Source: Brugia malayi (Eukaryota > Nematoda > Chromadorea > Rhabditida > Onchocercidae). Taken from it: 64,000 bases of DNA. A model generated the notes under the pieces. The model was not told the DNA's origin. It saw only the letters and a list, made by a program, of their open reading frames with translations, and searched no databases. A program made the translations under genes and the position numbers. Shown here piece after piece: positions 11,438 to 24,603 of this stretch. Position 1 is the stretch's first letter, and each line of letters begins with the position of its first letter. The stretch spans positions 672,501-736,500 of the forward strand of contig NW_025062476.1 in the NCBI RefSeq assembly GCF_000002995.4. The letters run 5' to 3'.

Positions 11438-13880
11438 TAGTTAATTCTCTTTTACTTGTATTATATTGTACATCTTGTCTTTAATTCAAAAAAAGCTGTT
11501 AGATGTGTATCTTAACTATTTGGTTAACTGTTTGGTTGTTACATTTGATTGTGAATAGGTAGTTTTATTGTTATTTTGAAAAATAAATAGAAAATTTACT
11601 AGATGTTTTCAAAAAAGAAAAACTAAAATTATTCCTATATCCAATAATCTAAACATATAGTAATATTTTGATATGATTGTTGTATTAAATCATTTATATT
11701 ATTAAAAAAACTATATTCTTTCGAATTATTAATATAGTATTTTGTATTGTATTCAAGTTCATATTTCAAATTTATTGGAATATTTTTCTTTTTTTTTTTT
11801 TTTACATTGCCTTTTTTTTTTATGCATTTCCTTCTAGTCATTTTTTTCATATTTTTATTTGCTATGTTGTTTTGAAATTCTTTGATTTTGTTATTCGTTT
11901 TATCTCATTTATGTTATGAAAATATTCATGAAAAGATACCGAAAATAGACAAGAAGGGTTTAATATATTGTATTATTCTTTTTTCATATTTGTGTCAAAG
12001 ATTTTTGTTTTTTTAATATAATTATTGTCTAATTATTATTATTATTTTTTTTGAGAGAGAGAGAGAGAAGAGATCAAGAGGCATTAAAATTTCTCAAAGT
12101 ATTTATTTTGTATTTCATAATAAATGATCAGAAACAAAGTATATAGTGACTTTTTAGAATGTTTTTACTCTGCTATACATCTGTATAGTAATCTCTTTCT
12201 AATTCTTAAATTTCTTTGAATCAAGGATAAATGTTAAATTTGTGTAATAATTGGTAAAGTTTTCCTCCTATGTGTTTACGCTAAATTGTATAAATTTTTC
12301 CAATACTTTAAAATTGTTTTTCGTCAAATCCATATCCCCATTTTAAATTGAAAATTTTAAATAGAATTGCCTTTTTAATTGCATTTTCTTTTCGTATCTC
12401 AAAAATACTTATAATCCAATAAAACTTGTGAATGAAAAATGATTCATATAATCTTTCATCTTCTCTTCTTCTTAATTCTTCCATACATATAAATGGCTAT
12501 CATTGAGTTTATTAAACGTTGTATCTATTTCACTCAAAGGAATTTACAATTAAGCTTCACTTTTACAAAAAGTAATCATATTTCTCAAAGTATTTGAAAA
12601 AATTGAACTTGAAAAGATTTAAAGAGCTAAATCATGTGTGGTGAAATTTAGTCGAGATTGATTAAGCAAAATTTGATTTCTTTTTTTGTTTGTGGTAATT
12701 TAAGTTGTTCGAGAATTGCGTGTTTATGCCACATGCTTCTTTTTGTGAATGTTTCTTTTTTATTTCACTAGTTTTATTGCTTAATGTTAACGTATCATTT
12801 AATTGATAAAATTTTTTACTCTTTTCTTTGATTGTATACAGAAATATTTCAGTGTTTTGTTTATCATTTCAACTAGAAGTCTTCATTGCATCTTTATTAG
12901 TTTTTTTGTTTTCTTTTTTCTTTCAGTGTTATCATGAAAACTTGGTATTTTAGAAAATTTAGTTGATGGAGTTACTTCTTGAGAATTTCAAAGCTGAAGT
13001 TTTCGATTATCCAATAATGGATTATTGCAAGAATGCTATGCGAATTATAAATCGAAACACCGATGCATAATTATTTTAAATTTGTGCTATTTTAAACATG
13101 TCAAAAATTTTAAATTTTCTAAAAGAATTGAAAACTTTCTAAGATTTCTCAATTTTTTCTCCTCTCATCAATGAATGCATTAATTTGAAAAGAGGAAAAA
13201 AGAATAAGAGAAATTCATGATATCATATTCATTTGCATTACTGTATTATTTGAAAGCAAAAGAGATTAGTAATAGGACGAATTTGAAAAGTTTTAAAATT
13301 TTCAAAAGAAACAATAATATTTTACAGGAAGAAAATACTAACCATATTTCAAATAGAAAAAAGAAAAACAAAAAAGCAAGAAGAAAAACTAGAAAAGAGA
13401 AAATAATATGAATAGTTTTACCATTGAAAATAATAATAATATTATAACCGCTGATTGATCAAAAATCAAAAAAAAAAAGAAAAGAATGATCAAAAAGAAA
13501 AGAATAAGCATTCAATTTAGTTAGAAACTAATTCTAAGAAATTAGAGGAAATATTAGTGATGTAATTAAAAAAGAGAAAAAACGAAAAACTTTTAAAATC
13601 TTTATATTATTGATAAGGGTGATAAAATGAATGTAAATTAAACAAAATGAAGGATAAAATTCTACTTTTCTGATAATGCCTATATGAAGTAAAAAGCTCT
13701 TTTAAATAGAAAAAATTTTTTGTTTTAAAATTAAAAATAAAAAAATAAATTAAATTGAAAAAATTTCAATCAAAATTATCAATAGCGTATAATGAGGAAA
13801 AATTATTAAACTTGAAGAAAGTGATTTTTTTAGTAAAAATCAATGGAAAAATATGATTTTAGACATTTAAAGCATATTTC
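11438..13880. other. Intergenic, low complexity
   Basis: AT-rich spacer with poly-T, poly-A and a short GA run (12053-12069). The only coding-like segment is a 34-codon Met-initiated ORF at 12966-13070 preceded by an acceptor-like TTTAG; its frame does not join cleanly to the exon ending at 11425. A 64-codon lysine- and asparagine-rich ORF at 13217-13411 is composed of A-rich simple sequence and is not taken as a gene. Confidence 0.4.
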
Positions 13881-13884
13881 TATA

Positions 13885-15965
13885 TAATTTAAATTTATGT
13901 TTCCTTTGCGGACACCTGCTCGTCATCAGAGGGTAGAGTAATGAGGGAGGATCGTAGCATGCTAATATTATTGTATACTTAACCCTAGACACAGCCCTTG
14001 TTATGGGGAAAAGAGCTTGCGTGCCCTTATGTGCCCCCGTTGAAGTTGCAAACTATGCTGGCAATGGCATATACTTCCGATAGGATTTCTTAAAATAGAA
14101 AGATTTCAATTTGAAGGTTTAAATCAAATGTGTGAATGGGTAGGATGGCATTATTAGCTTTCGGGCAACCAACCTAGAAGAATTCAGTCTATCAACTCTG
14201 ACTTCAAAACTGGGCAAATGATGTTATCCGACCAAGAAAATCTACGATCCGAGGATTTTACTGCCATCCTCCAAGTTTGCTTGATCTAAGAGATGAACTT
14301 CGAAAAAAAAACAGCCTTATCAGGTTTATCTTCACGTTCGATCCAGTTAACCGTGGTTAACCGGTTTTTTTCTTATTACGGTCAAACCAAAACAAAGGAA
14401 AAAGCATATAGTTGCACCCAAAAATGTTTCCAAACTGATTGTTTCAGGTTGAAACATGAAACTGCGCTCGTACTGCAAATAATGGTTGTCGCGAATGTCC
14501 TTCTACTCCTATTGTTCATTACTACGCGATGACATTGCTGTTCACAGTGAATTCGTTGCATCAAAAGGTAACCACAAAGTATGCTCTTCTGGTCGGACAA
14601 ACCGGAAACAGAATTTTACCCTTAAGGAATTAGTTTCATGATTAAAAAGTAAATCGATTTCAGGCTTATTCATTTTCCAATAGATCATTTGTAATCTCTT
14701 TATCTCTTTTACATCTTCCATCAACACTAAATAGAAACAAGTGGTAGGTCAACAAATAATAAAAAATTCAATCAGTTACGAACAACCACAAAAGTTTATG
14801 AAATTCTGAAAGTGGCATGTGTGTGTTCTTTTCAGCTTCTGAAGTTGTTTTCTGCTTAACTGAATAAATCCTTCATTTTAAGCCAATAATCGGAACACTT
14901 CAATGTTTCTTTAATGCCCATCTTCGATTAAATACTGCAAAAGTTGAGTACATCATTTAACAATTAGTAAAAACTGAACTGGATGAATTGAAAGACTATG
15001 CAGAAGATGAAATTTGGTATTGATGGAATTTCATTTGAAGTCTGAAAGAATGGGCACAAAATACAACATACTTACTAAATTCTACGAATTTATTGTGAAC
15101 TATTTGGGAACAAAGTGAATCATCCTTATTCTGAATATGAAGGAAGAAAGAACCGACTATTCGACATATTTGCTCTATTTGTACCTGAAAAATTTTTGTG
15201 AAAATATTCCAGGATAGACTAGTATTTACTATAAAAAAGATTTGTTCTCAAACGATTACAAGAAAAATGCAACCGAACGAAACAAAGACTCTATGTGACA
15301 TTCGTTGACCTCATCGACCTGATCGAAGCATTTCACATCATCAAATGGCTTATAGCAACATAAAATTATCTTACATGATCCATCATCGTGATCATCTCCA
15401 CATGATCCTCATCGAGATCATCCCTATATGATCCTCATCGAGATCAATCAGATTTGGCGATAAGCTCTCTTCCCGACAATCACAATATATTCTCGCATCA
15501 CTTCATCATTATGCTTGCAAATGATCACAACAGACTTCAATTAAGGAAATACAACTTACACTCAATATCGCAACCGATGAAAACTTATTCAGTCTTAGGC
15601 AACTGAAAACTCACATTAAAATTTTAAATGTAATTTTCGAAAATTGGTTTTTGTGGACGATGTCGCCTTTATTGTTATTTCCAGCTATAGCATCCCACTT
15701 TATCGAAAATGCAAAACTTTCTGGATTGAATCAGCTTAAAATGACAGAAATTCTAAATCAGTTCCCAACACAAAGCAAATATCATTATTACAACACGCGC
15801 AATTAAACTAACATCAATTCAGTATTTTACCTCTCCAAGAAGCATCATTTGCTAAAATCGACAAAGAGATTGGTGACAGATTAGCTAAGATATTCAGAAA
15901 AGTTCATAATTCAAAAAAAAGTTCGAAAAAGTTCAGAAAAGTTCAAAAAAAGACAGGAATTATAA
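13885..15965 (+). mobile_element. Decayed non-LTR (LINE) retrotransposon
   Basis: A stretch of more balanced base composition inside the desert carries fragments of a LINE reverse transcriptase in the plus direction, broken by stops and frameshifts. At about 15265-15345 one frame reads RLYVTFVDL..IEAF, the family motif A (normally FVDLTKAFD). At about 15640-15680 FVDDVAF matches the catalytic FADD box (motif C), followed at 15690-15770 by ENAKLSGLNQLKMTEIL, the usual AKxxGLxISLKKTE segment. A weak VKIFQDRL near 15195 resembles the GKILARILLNRL segment. The upstream part, 13885-15100, is assigned by composition only. There is no open frame, so the copy is dead. Clade (RTE-like or CR1-like) cannot be settled here. 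Confidence 0.62.
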
Positions 15966-16129
15966 ACACCTGAAGAAAAATACTAAGCATCTAAACAGCC
16001 ACCATATTAACTATTCTTCAGTATAATCTAAATTATTCTTGTCATCATCGGCGACATCATTGAATGATTCGAACCATTCTAACTTTACAATGTAAAAATT
16101 AGTAATATTTGCAATTAGTAATGATTTCA

Positions 16130-17860
16130 ATTGATTTTTGACTACAAAATTGATTTTAATTAAAAATTTAGATATGAATCATTAAGAAAATTCAATAAAT
16201 TCTAAGAGTTTTTGTTGAATTAATGCTGAGAAAATTTTTAAACATGCTAAAATCTGTTTTAATTAATACAAGAAATTTATTAATATTGCTACTGAAAGAT
16301 TCTTTAAAACTTAATTATAAAAGTTTATCTCATTATTTATGATGTCAAATGTTCACAATGTATGTGACCAGTTCCACACTGTATGTAAAATATTCAATTA
16401 AGTTCTATTTTTCTATTTTTTTTTAGTGAAATGATATTTTCTAATACTTTTTACACTTAATTAAAATGAAATTTGATAACACTAAATTTAATTCCTAGTC
16501 TAATATACAAAAACTCTTACAAATTATTAGTTTTTCACAAAAATCAATTTTTAAATTTGAAAAAAAGCTTAAGCCTAAGCCTAAGTTCACCCTAAGCCTA
16601 AGCCTAAGTTTATCTTAAGCCTAAGCCTAAGCCTAAAGTTTATTTTATTATTTAAGTTGTCAAATAACCACACTGCATATGACCAGTTCACGTACAGTGC
16701 ATATAAAACAATTAATTAAGTTGAAAATATCTATTGTTTTTAATGAATTGATATTTTTAAATAGTTTTAACACTTAATTAAAATAAAATTTGATAATATT
16801 AGAACTTTTTTCCTTGTTTAAAATGCAAAAACTTTTACAAATTGTGTAATTTTCATAAAAACAATATTTAATTTTGAAATAAAAATTAATTTAATTCGCA
16901 AAAATGAATTAAAACTATGATCAATTAAAAATTTTATTAATTTCGCTGCTGAAATATTGCTCAAAACTTATTTATTAAAGTTTATTTTATTATTGTGAGC
17001 TGTCAAATGACCACACCCCAATGACCAATTCTTATACAATGCATATAAAATAATTAATTAAGTTGAAAATAATTTTTTTTTTAATGAATTACTATTTCTT
17101 AAAAGTTTTAACACTTAATTAAAATGAAATTTGTACTACAATTTTTTTTCTCGTTTAATATACGAAAATTCTTACTGATTGTAGGGTTTTCATTAAAATT
17201 AATATTTAAATTTGAAATAAAAATTAGTTTTAATCATGAAAATGAATTAAAACTATGATTAAATAAAAATTTTATTAATTTCGCAACTGAAATATTGTTT
17301 AAAAAATAATTATTAAAGTTTATTTTATTATTTATGATGTCAAATTACCACAATATGTCACCAGTTCCCCCGTGTTTATAAAATATTCAATTAGGTTCCA
17401 ATTTTCTGTTTTTTATGCAAGAAAAAAAAAGCTATTTTATATGCATTTCATGTTCCGTTTGGTCACTTCACAGTAATAATAAAAAATAAACTATAAAAAA
17501 ACTTAATTATTAAACTTTTTAACAATATTTCAGTAGTGAAATTAATAAAATTTTTAATTGCTCACGGCCCCAATTCATTTTTACAATTGAAATTTTTAAT
17601 AAAAATTTAAATTTTGCATTTTTTGAAAATCTTACAATTTGCAAGATTTTTTGTATTTTAAACTAGGAAATAAGTTCTAATGATGTCAAATTCTATTTTA
17701 ATTGGGTGTTAAAATTATTTAGATATATAAATTCATTAAAAAAACAGATATTTTCAACTTCATTGATTTTATTAAAAATTAATTTTGGTTGTAAAAATGA
17801 ATTGAAACCATGACTAATCTATTAAATTTGCTGCTCAGTAGGTATACATAAGGTAAGTAT
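16130..17860. repeat. Diverged tandem repeat, unit about 340 bp
   Basis: Successive units begin with AAAGTTTAT.TTATTATT and continue with TGTCAAAT, ACCACA/ACCAGTTC, an ATATAAAA(T/C)AATTAA segment, CACTTAATTAAAATGAAATT, and a CAAAAACT(C/T)TTACAAATT segment. Starts are at about 16320, 16635, 16977 and 17316, spacing about 315-342 bp; partial units flank them at about 16140 and 17770. From about 17450 to 17760 the same blocks appear in reverse orientation, so the array ends in an inverted copy. Copies differ by many substitutions, which suggests age. No ORF is present. A subtelomeric or satellite origin is inferred from the telomere-like block inside the first unit. Confidence 0.68.
16569..16636 (-). 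repeat. Interstitial telomere-like (TTAGGC) blocks
   Basis: Three runs of the plus-strand hexamer GCCTAA lie at 16569-16585, 16591-16608 and 16615-16636, separated by five- and six-base interruptions. On the minus strand this is TTAGGC, the telomere repeat of most nematodes. The blocks sit exactly at the junction between the first and second units of the 340 bp repeat. Confidence 0.8.
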
Positions 17861-19890
17861 TTCATATTTAATTTAAAAATCATTAGTCTTTCTTTCTTTC
17901 TTTCACATAAATATTATGATACACAATATTATACGACAAATTTATTCCATTTAAGTTAAAAATATCTGTTGTTTTTAATGAATTCATATTTTTAAATAAA
18001 TTTAAGACTTAATGTTTTTAAATAATTTATTACGTCATGGAAATATTGTCACATCTATTTTATGTTATAATTTAAATTTGTAGCACTATTTCAAATTTCA
18101 TAGTAAATTATTTAAATTATTCAAGACTGTTATAGTTTGATGTTCTTCTAATTTTCAACATTTAATTAATTCAATAAAATGCTAACTTTGTATTATTGAA
18201 ATTTAAAAGATATGAATCTTTTTTTGTAAATGATGCAATTGACATTTATTGAATTAACAATGCAATTAAACAAATTAAATAACGAAAACAAGTAAAATAA
18301 AGTTTGAATTAAGAACTGAAATGGGACAAATGTTAAAAAAAGAAAGAATTAGTCAATAATTACATTTAGTATTTATAAGTATTACAATCGATTCAGTCGA
18401 TTATTGTTTATGAACGATTTATTGCAATTAGAAAAAATGACAAAGTATTCGTATGAAATTTCAATGAAATGACAAGATTAATGTGATAACAATAGAGTGA
18501 CAAATCATTTGCTCAAAAAATACTAAATAAACTGATCAATTTAGATTGAGAAAATTCTCGAGAAAATTCTAGTATGGAATGAGTGAATTTAAGAGCATAA
18601 ATAGAAAGTAAACTTCTTTCAATGTTATCTAATAACATTTTAATAATGTTTCTTATTAGTAATAATGTTTATTCATAATTAATAATTATTGTTAATGTAA
18701 TGTAGGAATTTTAATTGAGTAAAATTATTAAACTGATTGAAAATATAGAAAAGTAGGAAAATGATCAATGTTATTTGAGACAAAAAAAAATAGTAATACT
18801 AAAAATATGTGTTTATTATTAATGTATGTTAGAAAAAAATTTTTTAATAAATTATTGTAAAAGAGAATTAGCAATGTGAAATTTTGACTAATATGCAATT
18901 AGAATAACAATGACTTAATAGTTGCCATCAATGAAATCCCCTTCTTTTTTTCTTTATATCATACTTTATGAGAAAAGAAGAAAGCATTTCTTTTTTGCTT
19001 AATTTATCGAATGTTTCATATTTGGCCGAGTTGGAATTTTTATTAGCAATATGATAGTTTGAGTCATAAATCAATAACATTTTCATTTAATCTTTCGAAT
19101 CATTGAAAATATTACAAATAGATCACACATGGATAATTTTTGTTAATGTAATGTAGGAATTTTGCTTAAATAAAATTATCAAAGTGACTGATAAGGAAAA
19201 ATGAAAAAAATAGGGATACTACAAATATAAATAATAGAAATAAATAACCTACCCTAGCCTGTACAGGAGGGAATGATTTATTGCATTTGTTATTTGCTTT
19301 ACATTAAATGCATCCATCATTCATATAAACTTACTTTCTGATCTTTTATACCAAATATTTCCAACGCTAATTATTTTACCGCAAATAAGCTTAACTATTT
19401 TATGATCTTTGCATGTCGAATACAAAGGTCATTTAAAAAAAGCATGCCGAATTTATTACCTAAATCATTTGAAACTGCACTTAATTTTCGGTTCTAGATT
19501 CTGAATATCTGTAGTGAATATCTTATCAGATAACACCACTCACTATAAATTTGCATATTAAGAAAATACTATGAATGAAAGAATATCTTTGGAAAAAATA
19601 ACATATTAAAGCATCTAAACTTGATAAAGTGAAAATTCATGGCCTATTTTATGATATGAATTGCTTTAAAAATTAAAACAATACAACAGTGAATAAGTGC
19701 TGAGTGTATTTCAACAAAAAAGTGAGAAGGAAATGATCTTTCAATTCTGGAATGCTAAATCAATAATACCTAGCATTTCATCATGTATTCTTTAAAATCA
19801 CTAAATCACTAAGCTACAAACATGATAACCTTACGTCATAATTCTTTAAAAATAAAAGATGACAATGAATAAACAGGAATGCTTAACCGA
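17861..19890. other. Intergenic with a short direct repeat
   Basis: AT-rich sequence without recognisable exons. Two related segments of about 100-125 bp, 18684-18811 and 19134-19231, share GTTAATGTAATGTAGGAATT and a downstream AATAG..ATACTA block in the same orientation, so a small dispersed repeat is present twice. A short TTCTTTCTTTC run occurs at 17889-17904. Confidence 0.45.
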
Positions 19891-21700
19891 TTACATTTTT
19901 CTTTTTGTAGCTGTGTATCTGTTTTGATATTCCTCATAACCAGGTAAATTTTGGAAATCTTTGTCCTGGAAAAGATTTCCTGCATATGCAATCAGACTAA
20001 CATTAGAATTACTCAAGAAATCACTTATGAAATCTGTTTTATTTAGGCAATTTTCTTCCACTCTGAGTGTTCTTAAAGCTTCACAATGCACCAGATTTGT
20101 TGCATTCAATGAATTTAATCTGTTCTGATTCAAATTAAGTTCCGAAGTTTTCAAAAATTTCACCTGAAATTAAGAAAGAGATGAAAAAAAAAAAAAAAAA
20201 AAAGTGAACGATGAATCCTTTAGCATTTAATTTTTCTGTCGCTTTTTTATGGATTGATTTTTTTAATAGATTATTTTTCTAGAGAATTACACCTCCACTA
20301 TGTTAAAGACAAAAGCTTCCATTGTCCTCAACTATAAATGAAGAAAAAGATGAAAAATGTAGTACTTCAAAATTAAGCAGTAGCAGGGAAATATGACATC
20401 AAAATTTAACTCTCTCTTACTTATAGTACAAAATTTTAAATTTAAATCATTTAAATTTAAATTACAAAATTTTTTAAATTTAAATACAAAATTTTAAATC
20501 ATTTAACTAACTGAACTAAGGGCACGAAATCTCCAGCAAAATTGGAAAAAATTCAAGTTAAAAACCCTAATAAAATTTTTAAATCATTCAACTAGCTAAG
20601 TCAAAGACATGGAATTTCTAGCAAAAGTATGAGATCTCTATCAAGCACGACAGAAATTTAATAAAAATAAAATAATTCAAGACTTACCTCATCGGGAAGA
20701 AATTCAATAAGATTAGACGACGCGTCAAGTATGTTGAGTTCCGATAGATGACACACACACACGGGTAAGTGTACAAACTTATTTTTTGATATATTTAGTG
20801 TTTTTAACGAACATAAACCAGCTAATGATTCTGGAAGGGAATTAAGTTGATTGCATGAGAGATCCAAAACTTCCAGCTTCTTTAGAACACCCATTTCATC
20901 CGGTAAATTTTTCAGTTCATTATTGGAAAGATGAAGCTGTTTTAGATTACTGAATGAACCAATAAATGTTGGCAAGGTTCGAATTTTGTTTTGTGAAACA
21001 TCCAAATTTCGAAGAATTTCACAAACCTAAATGTAATTTACATTTGAAAAGGACTTGTTTTAAAAAAATTCAACGCAGGAAAAAAAAAAAAAAAAAAAAA
21101 AACAGCTCCTAATCTTAATAAAATATTGATAGTACGAAAGAATTACTTTTGAAATTTTTTTTACACATCTTCCCATTTAATTTTTTTTTTTCTTTTCCTT
21201 CAATCCATATCAGATGCTAATGAATATTGCTAATGAAATCTATCATTGCTATTTATATGAATGATAATGACAAAAGTTAAATAATGTCATAAATATGGAT
21301 GAAATAACAACATCTATATCATTTCGTACCAGAAATTTCTCTCAATAATATATATAAGTATTAAAAAAGTAGCCATATCAAATGAATGGTTATCATTAAG
21401 TGATGTGCTAGCATTAATTACTAAGGACATTAATAGTTTGAATTGAATGGATATTATCCAATGATTTGATGAAATTGAATGATGTCGGAGAAAAATGCCT
21501 ACTTCTTGCAACTGTTCAGGTAATATTTTCATGCCACAATTTCTTAGCTGTAAAACTCGACTTTTTTGTGCTGTTTCCAAATGACGTTGTATAACCGATG
21601 AAGATGGACCATGTTTAATCTCTAAGCTTAATCCTTTCCTTCCCGATGTTACGTGTGTTGTTGCATTTGTAGATGGTAATTTCGAACAGTGATTTCCCAT
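19891..21700 (-). CDS. LRRC57: Leucine-rich repeat protein LRRC57
   Basis: LRRC57 is a small, probably membrane-tethered leucine-rich-repeat protein of unknown biochemical role. Three minus-strand exons (21700-21503, 21026-20688, 20163-19891) give 810 nt and 269 aa, slightly longer than the vertebrate protein of about 239 aa. The N-terminus begins MGNHCSK: Gly2 fits N-myristoylation and Cys5 possible palmitoylation. A family-typical ETAQKSRVLQLRNCGM leads into the repeats. At least six LRRs follow, for example LDVSQNKIRTLP, LHLSNNELKNLP, LDLSCNQLNSLP and LNISKNKFVHLP. The C-terminus has the diagnostic ELNLNQNRL, RVEENCLNK, AGNLFQ and GYEEYQNRYTATKRK blocks. All introns are phase 0. The extra length is an N-terminal insertion of about 30 residues after MGNHCSK. 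It follows KRTCAP2 on the same strand after a 1.1 kb gap. Confidence 0.93.
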
Positions 21701-22810
21701 CGCACATTTTATCAGTTATAAGACATTGAATTCATCTAAAATTAACATACAATTTGCAAAAAGTTGCATTATTATAAAAATGCCGCAACGCAAACACACT
21801 TATTTCAATTGACAGTAGAAAGAAATGTAATTGCTAAATCATATTTTAAAAATATGTCAAAATTATAAGTTATCTTCATTACGCACCAAATTAATCAAAT
21901 AACAGCATAATCAACAAGCTAAAAGTAAGATTGTAACAAGTTTAGCTATACAACTAGCAAAGGAATCTGCGGCATTTACTTTAATCTTACGCCAACGCTC
22001 TCAGTACGTACTGATATTTCAAACACTGTCTAAAGAATTGCTGAATATGATGAATAATGATATGATAACCAATGAATAATATCATCATTAATCATCCTCA
22101 TGAAAAAATCATGGAATCAAGAAAAATTTATTATTTTGCATTTACAAAAAAAAGAAAGAAAAATAGGACAAGGTAACAAAAGTATGCCAACATGAACAAA
22201 TATATAAGCTCCGACATTAAATGAAGTAATATGTAACAATTAAGACATTATTCATCAATTCATCTCTTACCATTCATGTAACCAATTAAGAATACTAAAC
22301 TAACAGTAAACGTGAATAATCACAGATCTTATCATACTTTTAAGGTAAAATATAAAAAGGAGAGACCCCAAATATATCTAAAGAAAAAAATATATAATAT
22401 CTTTTGAGCTTTAAGCAAACAGAAACATCACTACTGCGCATGTTTAATAGATCATCCAAACTTGAATGGTCTTTATATAGTGAATTACTGAATTTTACCT
22501 ACAAAATCAAATGAGTTTATATAAATTGCATATGGCATACCTTCCTTTTGCTTTTCATCAAGCTATTAAATATTAGCTTCATCTTACTCATGAAAAAAAA
22601 AAATCATGCTTACCGCTACGATTGTTTATTAGTTACACATTGATAACAGTGGAAGCCTTATCAGAAACATGAAAAGACACATAACAAGACAACAAAATCC
22701 TACTTTTGATTTTAGAAATCAGTAATCCTTCCTAACACTGAGTTTAAAAGTACCATCAGGATCAAAAAACAATAAATTTTAACTGAATAAATTAACTGAT
22801 TGTCATATTT
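21701..22810. other. Intergenic between LRRC57 and KRTCAP2
   Basis: About 1.1 kb between two co-directional minus-strand genes; it should hold the KRTCAP2 3' UTR and LRRC57 promoter. No exon, RNA gene or repeat was recognised. The gap is longer than the usual 100-400 bp of nematode operons, so joint transcription is not indicated. Confidence 0.45.
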
Positions 22811-24031
22811 CTACTTTTTCTTCCGCTGTTGTGTGACTTGTTGCACAACTGTCGTTGTATACCTCGTCTGACTAATTCCAGTCAATAAAAACAATAAAAA
22901 CACGGAGAACAGAATACAAACCTGAAAACACATACATAAGAATGTCAGAAAACATAACTTGAAATTTGATCTCAAGGATATGGAATAACTTTATTTTGCT
23001 GCATTTAAGATTTTACTGTTTCCCGATACAGCATTTTCCTCTACTTCAGCAGTGACATTCCTCACCGCACAAGCATCAACATTCCAGGAAGAACGACTAT
23101 TTCATTATTTTCATGTCTGTAGAATCATCTGGATATTACGGTTCTACCAGGCACAAATTTTTGTTTTCTTTCTTGTCTGACTATCAATACAGTTTTTCAA
23201 ACATTTTCGCCACAATTTTTCTTACGGATGAGTACTTTCCAGAAGTTTCAAATTCAATCCTCCAAACATATAAAATAAAACTTGCTATTTTCCTTAACTA
23301 ATGTTACCAATTTTAACTATTCCGATGATTTTTCACCAACTATGAAATATGAATATTCTAGATTCTGAACACTTACTTATCTCCTTCATAATCTGAGGTG
23401 AAATGATTTTCTTTCAAGACCCTCGCAAAATAAACTACAACTTGTTTGAGAAGGAATTAAACTAACCGTTATGGCAACTCGATGAATAGTAGCCGAAGCA
23501 ATGACAGCAATAGCTAGACATAAGAAGACTTCGGTAAGCCCAACTTTCACCTGCTCACCGATTGAAGACATTTGAAAATTTGACAAAGCTGTGAGCAAAA
23601 ACACAAAAATTAAGGAACCCAAAGCACCAGCAGTTAATGTTCCTACTTTGGAAGCCGCTAAATCATTCTGAAAAAACAACAAAGGTCAGCTTAATTGATG
23701 GAATCAAACAAATGCAATATCAGTAAGTAAATAGAAAGAACTCCACAAGAGTAATCTATGCCTATTCTTGCTGATGATCCATAAAACATAAGCTTTAAGG
23801 ATAAGTATCAATCAGCGAAACAAAACATATTATATCATAAAAACCAAGATATATTTCAGATATATTTAACTGCAGTTTCACATACTCAATTGGCAGAAAT
23901 CATTTTTTACCAACATCTATAGACAAAAATTATACCAGAATAAAAATACTTACTTTCATAATTTGGCCAATCCCAATTATAATAATGGCAATGAGAAAAG
24001 CGACTATAGCACTAGTCGAATGACTTGCCAT
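22811..24031 (-). CDS. KRTCAP2: KRTCAP2, oligosaccharyltransferase accessory subunit
   Basis: KRTCAP2 (keratinocyte-associated protein 2) is a small ER membrane protein bound to the STT3A-type oligosaccharyltransferase and the translocon, where it supports co-translational N-glycosylation. Three minus-strand exons (24031-23954, 23667-23467, 22921-22811), all phase 0, give 129 aa; the human protein is 136 aa. Transmembrane segments are visible at about residues 8-25 (AIVAFLIAIIIIGIG), 40-58 (LGSLIFVFLLTALSNF), 71-92 (EVFLCLAIAVIASATIHRV) and 95-110 (VCILFSVFLLFLLTGI). The EVFLCL..A..AS..IHRV block is the family hallmark. The tail is basic and ends QQRKKK. A splice acceptor (TTCCAG) lies 6 bases before the start codon, suitable for spliced-leader addition. 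Confidence 0.92.
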
Positions 24032-24603
24032 TTAACCTGGAAGTGTTCTTACGTGAAGCTTGACAATTTCATTATGATTTTAAGTAATCAGATATAAGCA
24101 AATCTTCACACTAACTTCCTATAACTTCTTATTTTAATTTTTAACAACACTGTAAAACTTTTCCTGCAACAACAATAGAAAAAAGTATGAAAATATATGA
24201 AAATTCGAAAATTTGAAAATATATGAAAAGATAACACTCAAAGTGTGCAAGACTGTAATAACAACATAAAATTTCGTTTATGATTAATTGCATAATTTAT
24301 TAATTTGAACAATTTTACTACAATTTTACTTCTAATAAATCATCTTATCCTTAAACTCTCTCTCCCTCCCTCCCTCTCCTCATCTAATTTATCATTCTTT
24401 CCTCATTTATAATTTCCTTACTAAAAAAAAGAATCTTTGTACTAAAGAAGTTATTTTACTAAAAAAACAAAGAAAAGAAAGAAATGCAAGAATAAAACAA
24501 ATAAAATGTTTAATCTCAGCAACATTTTCTCAATCTCCAGCTCTATACTATCTCAAAAACATCATCAATCTCTGCACTCTCCTCAGCAACCATTATCACT
24601 TAC

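Noticed and set aside
12966..13070. 34-codon ORF as the last SWT1 exon
   Set aside because: Its frame does not match the phase left by the exon ending at 11425, and an in-frame stop precedes the Met; kept only as a note.
13981..13992. TAACCCTAGAC as a possible telomere repeat
   Set aside because: Single occurrence, not in tandem, and not the nematode TTAGGC type.
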